64,000 nucleotides of DNA from Deltaproteobacteria bacterium (GTDB taxonomy: Bacteria > Desulfobacterota > GWC2-55-46), in assembly GCA_015075075.1 (NCBI GenBank), contig JABTVA010000011.1:43178-107177 (forward strand), in the 5' to 3' direction. Position numbers and translations under genes: made by a program. The notes under the pieces are model-generated. The model saw nothing but the letters and a program-made list of their open reading frames with translations, was not told where the DNA came from and searched no databases. How positions within the stretch are numbered: the first letter of the stretch is position 1; every line of letters begins with the position of its first letter. This document shows positions 1 through 8,903 of this stretch, piece after piece.

Positions 1-123
1 GGCTGCGGACCGTATCTCGAATATGCCCTCGTCCGCGTCAAGCACCTTTTTAACCGCCCCGGAGAGGGGTTTAAGCCTTCCCGAGCGCCCGGCAGAGGGG
101 TTGAGGATGAAACGGACCTTCAA
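1..123 (-). CDS. Diacylglycerol/lipid kinase family protein, N-terminal fragment (runs off left edge)
   Basis: Only the first 41 codons are visible. Read on the minus strand from a TTG at 123 they give a peptide opening KVRFILNPSAGRSGRL. The FILNPSAGR stretch is the beta-strand/loop that opens the DAGK catalytic (NAD-kinase-like) fold of the YegS/BmrU lipid kinases. A GGGAGG ribosome site lies 7 nt upstream of the TTG. Family members phosphorylate diacylglycerol or related lipids at the inner membrane. The product call rests on this single motif because the rest of the gene is outside the window. A family A repeat begins 24 bp upstream of the start. Confidence 0.65.
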   Translation of the reverse strand, partial: MKVRFILNPSAGRSGRLKPLSGAVKKVLDADEGIFEIRSAA

Positions 124-146
124 GCTGAACCCTCCCGTAAAAGTAA

Positions 147-291
147 AGGCAACCTCCAAAAATTAGAGATTTTTTCCCGAAATCAAGGAAGGCCGGGAAT
201 AAAAAGCGGAGCATATATGACAATATGTGAGCATTTTTATTCCCGTAAATACGCAGGGTCCGGGGAAAAGATCAATTTTTATAGGTTGCCT
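147..291. repeat. Family A inverted-repeat element, copy 1
   Basis: About 145 bp. It opens with GGCAACCTCCAAAAATT and closes with the near-complement ending in GGTTGCCT. An inner palindrome pairs GGGAATAAAAA with TTTTTATTCCC, so the whole unit can fold as one long hairpin. Related copies lie at 4869, 5780, 11168, 40013 and 47717, all in the same orientation. No coding capacity is apparent. Confidence 0.9.
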
Positions 292-376
292 AAAAAGTAT
301 AATTTGGAAGCAGGCCTGGTTGCAAGGACTAAAGAGGGAGCGCCCGGGCCTGTAAAAAGGTACAGTTGCAGATTTT

Positions 377-398
377 ACATATCGCATGTATGATATGT
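377..398. promoter_or_regulatory. Inverted repeat ACATATC-N8-GATATGT, possible operator
   Basis: A 7-bp perfect inverted repeat with an 8-nt spacer lies 120 bp upstream of the PEBP-family gene, in an otherwise featureless 226-bp gap. It could be a regulator-binding site. No clear -35/-10 pair accompanies it and no second copy was seen, so the assignment is weak. Confidence 0.25.
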
Positions 399-517
399 GA
401 AATTGAGGAACAAAAAGGGCTTTCATTTGGCCTCGCCTTCATGCAGGCCCGTGGTATCCGCTGCATGATTGAGAACTCGTTTCCGAGAGCATCAAGAGCT
501 CCTTATGGAGGTCAGCC

Positions 518-985
518 GTGTTCAGAATCGAGAGCCCTGATTTCAAGGAAGGCGGGCATATCCCGAGGAAATACACCTGCGAGGGGGAGAACCTCTCGCC
601 GCCGCTCGCCTGGAAAGAGCCCCCTCCGGGGACGAAAAGCTATGTCCTCGTGCTCGAGGACCCCGACGCCCCCATGGGGACCTTCGTCCACTGGGTCGTC
701 TTCGACCTTCCTCCGGACTTGACCGAACTCTACAGGGGCGCTGGCAACAACGGGGCAGGGCTCGAAAACGGCATGAAACACGGCATGACTGACTTCGGCC
801 AGATCGGCTACGGCGGCCCGTGCCCGCCCAAGGGGCACGGCATGCACAGGTACAGCTTCACGCTCAAGGCGATCGACCTTGCCTCGCTCGGCCTCGACGA
901 GGGCGCGAAGAGAAGCGAGCTCGAGCGGGCGCTCAAGGGCCATGTGCTCGCGGAGACGCGGATAACGGCGGTATACCAGAGATAG
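518..985 (+). CDS. YbhB/YbcL-family PEBP (Raf kinase inhibitor-like) protein
   Basis: 155 residues, the usual length for bacterial YbhB/YbcL proteins. The signature DPDAPMGTFVHWVVFDLP (about residues 48-65) and the later GPCPPKGHGMHRYSF (about 98-112) form the conserved anion/phospholipid-head pocket of the PEBP fold. The start is the GTG at 518, chosen because GGAGG lies 6 nt upstream. No signal peptide is seen, so it is probably cytoplasmic. The role of the bacterial family is poorly defined; small-ligand binding is the usual description. It stands alone, with no co-directional neighbour within 25 kb. Confidence 0.92.
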   Translation: MFRIESPDFKEGGHIPRKYTCEGENLSPPLAWKEPPPGTKSYVLVLEDPDAPMGTFVHWVVFDLPPDLTELYRGAGNNGAGLENGMKHGMTDFGQIGYGGPCPPKGHGMHRYSFTLKAIDLASLGLDEGAKRSELERALKGHVLAETRITAVYQR

Positions 986-1272
986 CCGGACAGAAAACCC
1001 CTGCCGTATTGAAAAGCCCTGAAACTCCGGCCAGCTGATAGACCGGCAATATCAAGTCATTCCGAGCGAAGCGAAAAATCCCTGCATTTGGAATCAAATG
1101 CCTCATCTCGCCCCGTCCAGGGGTCCGACCGTCGGGCTGCCCCGGCCAAAGGGCCCGGCATTTAATTTTCGCTGTCCGCAAAAAATGTCAGCCGCATCGC
1201 TTCCTCGGAACGGCCGATTGAGCGCTGTTCTAATCTATCGGGGTTTCAGGCGGGATTTCAGGCGCCCTTAAA
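986..1272. other. Intergenic region with a short REP-like sequence
   Basis: 287 bp without a gene. It contains CATTCCGAGCGAAGCGAAA at about 1059-1077, a degenerate member of the chromosomal 'cattgcgag..gaagc' repeat class also present near 19.7 kb and 26.4 kb. It separates the PEBP gene from the convergent end of the succinate dehydrogenase-type operon. No convincing Rho-independent terminator was found. Confidence 0.5.
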
Positions 1273-2143
1273 TTACTTCAGCACCCTCTCAGGCGAGACC
1301 AGGTGCCTGGAAAGGCCAAGCTCCTTGGGGCTCAGTCCCATCGCGAGCCCCACGAGCTGGGAGAGGTGGAAGACGGGCATGTCGATCCGTTCATCGACCG
1401 ACTTCTCGGCAAGGCCCTGGTAGTTGTCGAGGTTTATGTGGCAGAAGGGGCACGGGGTCACGAAGCAGTCGGCCCCGTTCCTCTTTCCGTCGAGTAGGCG
1501 GACGCCCGTCATCCTCGTTGCGGTCTTCTCCGCTACAAGGTCCACCTGGAAGCCGCAGCACTTGGTCTTTCCCCTGTATTCGACCGGCTCCGCGCCGAGC
1601 GCCCTTATCGTGGCCTCGAGCGACCAGGGCTTTTCAGGGTCGTCGAACCCGAGGGCGTCGGAAGGGCGGAGGCTGTGGCAGCCGTAGAAAGGCGCGACCT
1701 TGAGCCGGCTCAAAGGCCTTATGACCTGCTCTTTAAGCCTCTCAAGGCCGTAGTCGCCTGCAAGCACCCAGAGGAGCTGCTTCACCTCGACCTTGCCGCT
1801 GTAACGGAGCCCGGCGGCTGCGAGCACCTGGTTCGTCTCCTCAAGGAGGCGCGGGTCCCTCTTGAGGTCCCTGTTCGCCGCGCTCATGACCATGAGGCAT
1901 GTGGAGCATATGGTCATTATGTCCATTTCATTGCCTCGGCCTCGGCGAATATGCGGGCATTGAGGGCCAGGTAGAGCTTGTAATCGTAGTCGGTAAGGAG
2001 CCCGGCGCCGGCAGTTGGCCTTGGGCATGCTCAGAGCCCTATGCCGAGCCTGCCGGCGATGAGCCTTGTCGCGTCGTTCGTCTCCCTGGTCATGTGCTGG
2101 GAGACGCAACCGGGATAGTAGGCGTATCTAAGTCTTCGGCCAA
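1273..2143 (-). CDS. HdrB-like CCG-domain subunit of succinate dehydrogenase/fumarate reductase (frame disrupted)
   Basis: The C-terminal 200 residues read cleanly and carry two cysteine-rich CCG signatures: CSTC, then YGCHSLRP, KCCGFQ and CPFCHINL. These are diagnostic of HdrB-type subunits that bind a noncubane [4Fe-4S] cluster. The N-terminus is spread over other frames between about 1950 and 2140: YAYYPGCVSQHMTRET, MPKANC and LYLALNARIFAEAEAM each occur in a different frame, implying at least three indels in 200 bp. The likely start is the TTG at 2143, just after the sdhB stop region. Third gene of sdhA-sdhB-hdrB-like, the arrangement of thiol:fumarate reductase-like and 'type E' SDH complexes, where this subunit replaces classical anchors. 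Real loss of function and sequencing error cannot be told apart here; error is more likely. Confidence 0.8.
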
Positions 2144-2274
2144 TACTACTCCTCCTTCTTCGGCTTAGTCCCGACTTCTTTTCCGTCTCTGTCGTAGATC
2201 GCCCTGACCTCGTCTATCTCCATTATCTGAGGAAAGAGGTACGGGCGGGGCATCTTGCCGTGCCTCTCAAGTTT

Positions 2275-3114
2275 TCAGCCAAGCGGTATCATGCCGAGAG
2301 AGCGGAGGAAGCCTGTGTCTTGAAGGTCATGGCGGCCCTCGTCGAGCCTTCCGAACCTCTCTACCGAGTCGGCCATCGCCTCGACGTGCTTGGCCCCTGG
2401 GTTGTCGAGGACGCCGGCTTTCATCGCGGCCGAGCGGAGGCTCTCTATCTGCTTAAGCGGCTTTACGTCCTTTGGGCAGTACTGCGTGCAATGCAGGCAG
2501 CGGACGCAGTCCCATATCCCGTGCTCCTCGGATAGCCTCTCAAGCCTTTTGGCCTGGTGCCCTTCCCGGACGTCGCCCGCGAACCTCCACGCCTTTGCTG
2601 AGGCCGCAGGAGCGATGAATCGCTCGTCTATCTCGAGCGAGTTGCACTCGGCGTTGCAGCAGCCGCACATTATGCACCTCTGGCTCTCGTCTATCCGGGC
2701 CTGGTCCTCTATGGTGACCTGGTTTGTCTCGCTGCCTCCGGCGGGCATGAGGAAAGGAGCGACCTTCTCCATCTTCTCCCAGAAAGGGGCCATGTCCACG
2801 ACGAGGTCCTTTACGGTCCTGTGGTTCGCGAGTGGCTCTATCTTCATGGCGCCCATCTTCTCGTACTCGGGTATGACCTGCAGGTTGCACGTAAGCCTTG
2901 CGAACCCGTTCACCGTCATGGCACAGGAGCCGCATATGGCCGAGCGGCACGACCTCCTGAATGCGAGCGTGGGGTCCTCTTCCTCCGATATCTTAAGGAG
3001 CGCATCGAGGACTGTCATGCCCTCTGCGGCCTCGACGACATATTCCCTATAGTACGGCCCAGGGTTCTCCCGGTCCATCGGGTCATGCCGTCTTATGCTG
3101 AATTTTATCTCCAT
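2275..3114 (-). CDS. sdhB: Succinate dehydrogenase/fumarate reductase iron-sulfur subunit
   Basis: 279 residues to the first stop. The [2Fe-2S] ferredoxin domain carries CRSAICGSCAMTVNG (about residues 56-70) and a further Cys before NLQVIPEY. C-terminal cluster motifs are CIMCGCCNAEC and CVRCLHCTQYCPKDV. The subunit passes electrons between the flavoprotein and the HdrB-like or membrane partner. Beyond the TGA at 2275 the same frame continues for 42 more sense codons (KLERHGKM...) to a TAG at 2146. This resembles the usual SdhB C-terminal tail, so the TGA may be a base error. Starts 18 bp downstream of sdhA. Confidence 0.95.
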   Translation of the reverse strand: MEIKFSIRRHDPMDRENPGPYYREYVVEAAEGMTVLDALLKISEEEDPTLAFRRSCRSAICGSCAMTVNGFARLTCNLQVIPEYEKMGAMKIEPLANHRTVKDLVVDMAPFWEKMEKVAPFLMPAGGSETNQVTIEDQARIDESQRCIMCGCCNAECNSLEIDERFIAPAASAKAWRFAGDVREGHQAKRLERLSEEHGIWDCVRCLHCTQYCPKDVKPLKQIESLRSAAMKAGVLDNPGAKHVEAMADSVERFGRLDEGRHDLQDTGFLRSLGMIPLG

Positions 3115-3132
3115 GAAGCGGACTCTCCTATA

Positions 3133-4803
3133 TTAATACTTTCTCTCTTCCGGCTTGAACCTGGTAATCTTGACGTCCTTGTATCCGATGCTGAAATCAT
3201 TGCCTCGCTTTGCCACGAGCGTGTGCTTGAGCCACTCCGCGTCGTTCCTCTTCGGAAAATCCGTCCTGAAATGCGAGCCCCTGGACTCTTCCCTGTGGAG
3301 CGCGCTCACCAGTATGGCCTCCGAGGCGTCGAGCATGCTCCCGAGCTCCAGCATATGGAGGAGCTCGGCGTTGAAGCGGTCGCCCCTGTCGGCGAGGGCC
3401 GCTTTCCCGTACCTCTCCTTTATCTCCCGTATCCTTTCGAGCCCTTTCCCGAGCCTTTCCCTGCTTCTGAAGATCCCGCAGTGCTCCTCCATGACCCCGG
3501 CCATCTCGTCCCTCAGCGCGTAGACCCGCTCCCCTTTTTCCCTCTTGAGTATTCCGGCGACCTCGCTTGCCGCGTCGCATAGGGCCGAATCGGGAAAGGG
3601 CGTAAGCCCGGCGGATTCCGCATACTCGGAGGCCTTTTTCCCGGCGCGCCTGCCGAAGACCACGGCCTCGAGGAGAGAGTTGCCTCCGAGCCTGTTGGCG
3701 CCGTGTACGCTTACGCAGGCGCACTCGCCGGCGGCGAAGAGGCCCGGTATGCCGGTCTGGCCGTCCATGTCGGCCTGGATGCCGCCCATCGAGTAATGCG
3801 CGCCCGGCTTTACTGGCACTGGCGCCTCTATCGGGTCCACCCCGGCGAAATCCATCGCGAGCTCCCTTATCTGCGATAGCTTCGATTTTATGGTGTCCGC
3901 GCCCAGATGCCTCAAATCAAGGAGGACGCAGCCGTCTACGCCCCTCCCCTCCTCTATCTCGGTCTGCTCGGCGCGGCTTACGACGTCCCGGCTCGCAAGC
4001 TCCTTTACCTTGGGCGCGTACTTTTCCATGAACCTCTCGCCGAGGGAATTCAAGAGAAAGCCGCCCTCGCCCCTCGCGCCCTCGGTCATGAGAATGCCGG
4101 TGCGCTTGAGGACCGTCGGGTGGAACTGGACGAACTCCATGTCCATGAGCGGGAGCCCGGCATCAAGCGCGAGCCCGAGGCCGTCTCCCGTGGATGAGAG
4201 CGCGTTCGTGGTCGTCCTGTAGACCCTGCCGTAGCCGCCCGTCGCCATTATGACCGACTTCGAGCGGAGCCTGTGGAGCTTGCCGGTATCGAGCTCCATC
4301 GCTATCACCCCGGAGACCTTGCCGCCCTCGACCACGAGCCTTGTTACGTGCCATTCATCATAGATGAAGACCCCGTGCTTCAAGACCTGCTCGTACATGA
4401 CATGAAGGAGCGCGTGCCCGGTCCTGTCCGCGAGGTAGCAGGTCCTCGGGTATCCGGCCCCGCCGAACGGCCTCTGGGCGATATGGCCCTTTATATCGCG
4501 GCTGAATATGGCGCCCATGCCTTCGAGCTCGAGGATGTCCCCGGGCCCTTCCTTGCACATGGCCTCTATCGCGTCCTGGTCGCCGAGCCAGTCGCTCCCC
4601 TTGACAGTATCGAAGGCGTGCGCCTCCCAGGAGTCCGTATCCTTGAGGGCCGAGTTTATGCCGCCCTGGGCCGCGACCGAATGGCTGCGTACCGGGTATA
4701 TCTTTGTCACGAGGGCAGTGTCGAGGCCGCACCTCGCCGCCTCTATGGCGGCCCTCATGCCAGCGAGCCCGGCGCCTATTATGACGCAGTCGTGCGATAC
4801 CAG
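3133..4803 (-). CDS. sdhA: Succinate dehydrogenase/fumarate reductase flavoprotein subunit
   Basis: The dinucleotide motif [14 protein letters not shown] begins upstream of the first ATG (4758), so the gene must start earlier. In frame, only a CTG at 4803 is available before a stop at 4830, and it has GGAGG 8 nt upstream; this is the start adopted, giving about 556 residues. [14 protein letters not shown] contains the His that carries covalent FAD in this family. [21 protein letters not shown] and HYSMGGI supply active-site residues, and [18 protein letters not shown] the C-terminal FAD contacts. It interconverts fumarate and succinate. It is followed directly by sdhB and the HdrB-like subunit. 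A second, different flavoprotein is encoded at 11287-12940. Confidence 0.95.
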   Translation of the reverse strand: MVSHDCVIIGAGLAGMRAAIEAARCGLDTALVTKIYPVRSHSVAAQGGINSALKDTDSWEAHAFDTVKGSDWLGDQDAIEAMCKEGPGDILELEGMGAIFSRDIKGHIAQRPFGGAGYPRTCYLADRTGHALLHVMYEQVLKHGVFIYDEWHVTRLVVEGGKVSGVIAMELDTGKLHRLRSKSVIMATGGYGRVYRTTTNALSSTGDGLGLALDAGLPLMDMEFVQFHPTVLKRTGILMTEGARGEGGFLLNSLGERFMEKYAPKVKELASRDVVSRAEQTEIEEGRGVDGCVLLDLRHLGADTIKSKLSQIRELAMDFAGVDPIEAPVPVKPGAHYSMGGIQADMDGQTGIPGLFAAGECACVSVHGANRLGGNSLLEAVVFGRRAGKKASEYAESAGLTPFPDSALCDAASEVAGILKREKGERVYALRDEMAGVMEEHCGIFRSRERLGKGLERIREIKERYGKAALADRGDRFNAELLHMLELGSMLDASEAILVSALHREESRGSHFRTDFPKRNDAEWLKHTLVAKRGNDFSIGYKDVKITRFKPEERKY

Positions 4804-4868
4804 TGTCTTGTCCTCCGATTCAGTTCTTCACGATACCGCGGGCCTTTCCGGACCGGGGCTTCCATTAC

Positions 4869-5012
4869 AGGCAACCTCTAAAAATTAGAAATTTTTCCCG
4901 CTTTTCCCGGAAGGCCGGGAATAAAAAGCGGAGCATATATGTGAATATGTGAGCATTTTTATTTCCGCGCCTTCGCAGAGTCCGGGGAAAATAGCAATTT
5001 TAGAGGTTGCCT
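4869..5012. repeat. Family A inverted-repeat element, copy 2
   Basis: 144 bp bounded by AGGCAACCTCTAAAAATTAG and its near-complement TTTTAGAGGTTGCCT, with the same inner palindrome as the other copies. It lies 66 bp upstream of the sdhA start, between that operon and the terminator of the kor operon, so a transcript entering sdhA from further upstream would carry it in its leader. Confidence 0.92.
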
Positions 5013-5723
5013 ACACTCTATAAGGAACCTGAGTACATAAAAGGATTTTTTCGAGAACGCCGGGACATGAGGAAAAACCGGGACCGGCTTAAGAAAGCTT
5101 ATCAGCAATACCGGCCCAGGTCAATCAGGCAGAAAGAGTATTCTTTATTGCGCTACTGCTGAAAAATTATTCCGCGCTGCCGCGCGGTTTTTGAGGGTAA
5201 GGCTCGCTTGCCAGCCCCCTCCCCCACCCCGTGAACACACAAAAGCGAAGAGAGACCCCGGGGTTTTTTCGGGGTCGAGCGAGCGGATGCCAATCCGAAA
5301 ATCTTCCTCTTGTGTCGGAGATTCCCGGCGAAATGCCGGGAATCTTCAACGGGCCCCTAAAGTCGCTTCGCTCCTGCTTCCCCGGCCCGTTCACGCTCTT
5401 CCTCCCTTATGCTACGCTCGCCTTACCCTCCGGGGTTTGTTAAAGACAAAAAAATCTCACAGCACTTTTGTTTTTGCATTTAAAACAACCCGGGGGCATA
5501 AGGCTTAAGCGAATAGGGATGGGGGAGGGGCGGGCGAGGCGGGGCAGCAGGAGCGAGGCCAAAGGCCGAGCGACTTAAGGGCCGAGCCCGGAGGATGGAG
5601 GCGGGTAGTGAGGAGCCTTATGCCCAAAGAGCGCGGCAGCGTTAAAATACTTTACGATTCAGGTGCGAACACATATGTCTTTTTCCATTTTAAATCCAAA
5701 ATACTACAGTGTAACTGGAAGAT
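5013..5723. other. Gene-free interval with hairpins and a purine-rich segment
   Basis: About 700 bp without a supportable gene. It holds hairpin-capable sequences GACCCCGGGG..CGGGGTC (about 5256-5278) and GATTCCCGGC..GCCGGGAATC (about 5329-5353). A very GC-rich purine tract at 5491-5624 is bracketed by GGGGCATAAGGCT and AGCCTTATGCCC in inverted orientation. The open frames here are low-complexity and look non-coding. Confidence 0.5.
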
Positions 5724-5756
5724 AAAAAAGGGCGGCCTGAAGCAGGCCGCCCTTTT
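5724..5756 (-). terminator. Rho-independent terminator after korC
   Basis: The stem GGGCGGCCTG/CAGGCCGCCC with a 3-nt loop is followed on the minus strand by a run of six T. A shorter T-run on the plus strand makes it partly bidirectional. It lies downstream of the korDABC genes, with a family A repeat between it and the korC stop. Confidence 0.85.
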
Positions 5757-5779
5757 CACTGGCGTAAAAAACTATTTGT

Positions 5780-5920
5780 GGCAATCTCTAAAAATTAGAG
5801 ATTTTTCCCGCAATCAAGGAAGGCCGGGAATAAAAAGCGGAGCATATATGACAATATGTGAGCATTTTATTCACGTCCTGACGCAGAGTCCGGGGAAAGA
5901 TCAATTTTAGAGATTGTCCT
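5780..5920. repeat. Family A inverted-repeat element, copy 3 (touches korC stop)
   Basis: About 141 bp, bounded by GGCAATCTCTAAAAATTAG and TTTTAGAGATTGTCCT. Both arms carry matching changes from the majority sequence (AATCTC / GAGATT instead of AACCTC / GAGGTT), so pairing is preserved. The last two bases of the element are the first two of the forward-strand CTA that reads as the korC TAG stop. Confidence 0.92.
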
Positions 5921-6462
5921 ATTTCAAACTTCTTGGTAGCTCATACCCGCGCTGCAGGGCCTTCTTGTTGAGGTCGACGAACGCGGCAGGCACCTTTGCG
6001 AGGACCGCCTGCTCGACTGATTCGTACTTGACTACCCTCGTAAGGCCGGTCATGGCGCCGAGCGAGACGATGTTGGCGACTATGATCTTCCTGAGCTCGT
6101 CCCTGGCTATCGAGGTGATGGGAAGCCGTGCACCTTGAAGCCGCCGCTCGGGAGCGTTTTCACGTTGTCCGAGTCCACGATGAGGATGCCGCCGTCCTTG
6201 ATGTCGTGGTGGTATTTGGTGCATGCCTCCTGGGTCATGGCGAGCATGCAGTCGATTGCGGTCGCCTTCGGGTAGTCTATGGGCCCCTCGGATATGATGA
6301 CCTCGGCCTTCGAGGCGCCGCCCTGGACTCGGGGCCGTATGACTGTGACTGGACCGCGTTCTTGATCGCCGATATGGCGGCGGCCTCGGCCATTATTATG
6401 CCTGCCAGTATCATGCCCTGGCCGCCGGAGCCGCTTAGGCGTATCTCGTACCTGTCGCTCAT
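5919..6462 (-). CDS. korC: 2-oxoacid (2-oxoglutarate):ferredoxin oxidoreductase, gamma subunit (frame disrupted)
   Basis: The N-terminus MSDRYEIRLSGSGGQGMILA carries the Gly-rich motif of the gamma domain and reads well to AVQSQSYGPESR. The C-terminal half (ITSIARDELRKIIVANIVSL to LQRGYELPRSLK) is in another frame. At least two shifts lie between about 6120 and 6340. The summed length of about 181 residues is normal for KorC/PorC. With KorA, KorB and KorD it forms the four-subunit enzyme that interconverts 2-oxoglutarate and succinyl-CoA with ferredoxin. Starts 27 bp after korB. Probably intact in the organism. Confidence 0.85.
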
Positions 6463-6488
6463 TCTCAAGCCTCCAAATGATTGCGGGA

Positions 6489-7349
6489 CTATTTTTTCGA
6501 CGTAGCCTTCTGCATTATGAGGTTCTCGTACTGCTCGCAATACTCGGGCCGCTCGACCTTGTGGAGCACCCCGCGGAGCACCTTGCCCTTTAGCTGCTCG
6601 GGAGTGAGCTTCTCGGCCTGCTTGACGTTCACGGTGCCGTCCTTCTCGATGGCCTCCATCATATGGGTCGCGCTCTTGAACTTGTTGGCCCTGCCGAAGT
6701 AGGTCGGGCAGGCGTCGATGATGTCTATGACCGAGGTGCCCTTGTGGACCAGCGCGTCGTGTACCGTTTTTTCGAGCTCTATCGTGTGGTAGGCCGTGCC
6801 CCTCGCGACGAATGTCGCGCCAGAAGCCCTGGCCATCTCGCACGCGTCGAACGGCGGCTCGATGTTGCCGTAGCGGCTGGTCGTGGCGATGGCGTCGAGG
6901 GGTGTCGTCGGCGAATACTGCCCGCCGGTCATGCCGTACGTCGAGTTGGTCATGACCAGCACCGTCATGTCTATGTTGCGCCTGCAGGCGTGTATGAAAT
7001 GATTACCGCCTATGGCCAGCGCGTCACCGTCGCCGGTTATGACTATCACCTTCAACTCCGGCTTAGCGAGCTTTACGCCGGTCGCGAAGGCCATCGCCCT
7101 CCCGTGGAGCGTGTGGAGGGTGTTGAAGTCCACGTACCCCGGGGTCCTCGACGAGCAGCCGATCCCCGAGACCATGCAGATATTGTCCTTTTCGAGCCCG
7201 GCCCTGTCTATGGCCCTGAGAAGGGCCTTCAGGACTATCCCGTGGCCGCAGCCCGGGCACCAGATGTGAGGGAGCTTGTTGGGCCTCAGGTATTTATTAT
7301 AATCGAAGGGGACGCTTACCTTTTCCTTCTTTTCCGCTATCGTTGACAT
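6489..7349 (-). CDS. korB: 2-oxoacid (2-oxoglutarate):ferredoxin oxidoreductase, beta (TPP-binding) subunit
   Basis: 286 residues, typical of KorB. WCPGCGHGIVLKALLRAI (about 31-48) supplies cluster-binding cysteines, and the TPP/Mg motif GDGDALAIGGNHFIHACRRN lies at about 105-124. NSTYGMTGGQYSPTTP is the usual substrate-loop sequence of the KorB group. Binds thiamine diphosphate and performs the decarboxylation/carboxylation half-reaction. Follows korA after 49 bp and precedes korC by 26 bp on the same strand. Confidence 0.95.
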   Translation of the reverse strand: MSTIAEKKEKVSVPFDYNKYLRPNKLPHIWCPGCGHGIVLKALLRAIDRAGLEKDNICMVSGIGCSSRTPGYVDFNTLHTLHGRAMAFATGVKLAKPELKVIVITGDGDALAIGGNHFIHACRRNIDMTVLVMTNSTYGMTGGQYSPTTPLDAIATTSRYGNIEPPFDACEMARASGATFVARGTAYHTIELEKTVHDALVHKGTSVIDIIDACPTYFGRANKFKSATHMMEAIEKDGTVNVKQAEKLTPEQLKGKVLRGVLHKVERPEYCEQYENLIMQKATSKK

Positions 7350-7398
7350 TCTATTGCCTCCAGGCTCGTTGTGGGCCTCCGGCCCTGCCCTTTCGGGG

Positions 7399-8532
7399 TT
7401 AAAGGAATCTCCTCACGGCGTGCATTATCTGCGCCGGGGTAATGGGCTCTCCGTCCACCCTGGTTATGCCCTCCACCTCGCAGTTCCCCTTGGCGCACCT
7501 CTCGACCTCGTGCACCATCTGGCCGAGGTTCATCTCCGGGACGATTATGGCGTTCACCCTCTTGGAGAGCTCGGCCACTGCAGCGTCCGGGAAGGGCCAT
7601 ATGGTGAGCGGGCGGAGCAACCCGACCTTGAGCCCCGATTTCCTGAGCTCGTTCACGGCGAACCGGGCCGAGCGGGCGGTCGAGCCGATGGTGAAGATGG
7701 CGACCTCCGCGTCGTCCAGCGCCGTCTCCTCGTTCTTCCAGATGCGCTCCTTGTTCGTCTCTACCTTTTCGATGATGCGCCTGTTGTTCCGGTCTATCAC
7801 CTTGGAGTCGTTCGTGGGGAAGCCGTCCTGCTTGTGGTTCAGGCCCGTCACGTGGAACCTGTACCCCGACCCGAACGGCGCAAGCGGCGCGACAAGATGG
7901 CGGTCGTCGTAGGGGAAGTATTCCTCGGGCTTGCAGGTGGCCTTTTCCCTGTCCACTACCTCGAGCTCGCCCGGCTCCGGTATGGCGATGGGCTCCCTCA
8001 TGTGCCCGACTATCTCGTCATAGAGCACCATCACGGGCGTCCTGTACTGCTCGGCGAGGTTGAAGGCCCGGACCGTCTCGGTAAGTATCTCGGGGACCGA
8101 CGACGGGGTCACCGCGATGACCGGGTGGTCGCCGTGCGTGCCCCACTTGGCCGCCATTATGTCGGACTGGGACGGGCCGGTGGGATAGCCCGTGGCCGGG
8201 CCGCCCCTCATGACGTCCACTATTACGAGCGGCACCTCGGCGATGCAGGCGTATCCGATGCACTCCTGCTTGAGCGAAAGGCCCGGGCCCGAGGTCGCGG
8301 TCATGGACTTAAGGCCAGCAAGCGAGCCTCCTATGGCCGCGGCGATCCCGCCTATCTCGTCTTCCATCTGTATGAACTTGCCCCCGACCTTCGGGAGCCT
8401 CACGGACATGCCCTCGGCCACCTCGGTCGAGGGGGTTATGGGATAACCGGCGTAGAACTTGCAGCCGGCGTATATGGCGCCCTCGACGCACGCCTCGTTG
8501 CCCTGGAGGAGCCTCTTCTTTTTCTGAGCCAT
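7399..8532 (-). CDS. korA: 2-oxoacid (2-oxoglutarate):ferredoxin oxidoreductase, alpha subunit
   Basis: 377 residues. The pyrimidine-binding domain begins EACVEGAIYAGCKFYAGYPI, and TSGPGLSLKQECIGYA is a conserved KorA/VorB segment. The C-terminus PLTIWPFPDAAV..VPEMNLGQMVHEVER matches the transketolase C-terminal-like domain II of this family. Assignment to 2-oxoglutarate rather than pyruvate or a branched-chain acid rests on the neighbouring sucCD genes. A remnant of the delta subunit lies immediately upstream (8588-8785). Confidence 0.93.
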   Translation of the reverse strand: MAQKKKRLLQGNEACVEGAIYAGCKFYAGYPITPSTEVAEGMSVRLPKVGGKFIQMEDEIGGIAAAIGGSLAGLKSMTATSGPGLSLKQECIGYACIAEVPLVIVDVMRGGPATGYPTGPSQSDIMAAKWGTHGDHPVIAVTPSSVPEILTETVRAFNLAEQYRTPVMVLYDEIVGHMREPIAIPEPGELEVVDREKATCKPEEYFPYDDRHLVAPLAPFGSGYRFHVTGLNHKQDGFPTNDSKVIDRNNRRIIEKVETNKERIWKNEETALDDAEVAIFTIGSTARSARFAVNELRKSGLKVGLLRPLTIWPFPDAAVAELSKRVNAIIVPEMNLGQMVHEVERCAKGNCEVEGITRVDGEPITPAQIMHAVRRFL

Positions 8533-8587
8533 TTATTCAAACCCCCTGAAAGGCCGCCGCCGGTTTTACCGTGGCGGGCGCGGTTCG

Positions 8588-8785
8588 TTAATCGAAGACC
8601 TGTATGGCGAAATCTGGACACCGTAAGTCGCAGAGCTGGCACCTTGTGCAGGCCTCCAGGTTTTCACGGCCACTACAGCCCTTTGATTTCAGCACGTCCG
8701 TCGGACAGAAGTCCACGCAGATGCTGCACCCTTGAGAACTTCTCGTTTATCTCGATCTTGGCAGCTTTTTGGCCGCCTGAGTCAT
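8588..8785 (-). CDS. korD: 2-oxoglutarate:ferredoxin oxidoreductase, delta (ferredoxin) subunit, frame disrupted
   Basis: A short 2[4Fe-4S] ferredoxin read across frames: AKIEINEKF, then SICVDFCPTDVLKSKG, then ENLEACTRCQLCDLRCPDFAIQVFD and a TAA at 8588. The expected first cluster CxxCxxCxxxC has lost two bases, which removes one Cys and shifts the frame; a second shift follows the ATG at 8785. About 66 residues, the normal size for KorD. It relays electrons to ferredoxin. The position just before korA fits korDABC. Confidence 0.75.
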
Positions 8786-8903
8786 GGCACTTCCGCTTCT
8801 CTTCGACCCTGCTTTTGCTTAGGGGATTAACCCGGAACCCCTGAAAGGAAGCCCCTTGTATCACAAGCCCCCTTCCAAGTCAACGACAATACAATTGATA
8901 TTA

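Noticed and set aside
163..426. 87-codon minus-strand frame over family A copy 1
   Set aside because: It is translation of the repeat; the same peptide pieces would appear at every copy and no ribosome site is present.
933..1181. 82-codon minus-strand frame containing IFRFARND
   Set aside because: The motif is the translation of a dispersed REP-type repeat, not a protein family.
5167..5508. Open frames of 70-105 codons on both strands around 5.2-5.5 kb
   Set aside because: Low-complexity, hairpin-derived sequence with no ribosome site, no recognisable motif and overlapping frames on both strands; treated as spacer.
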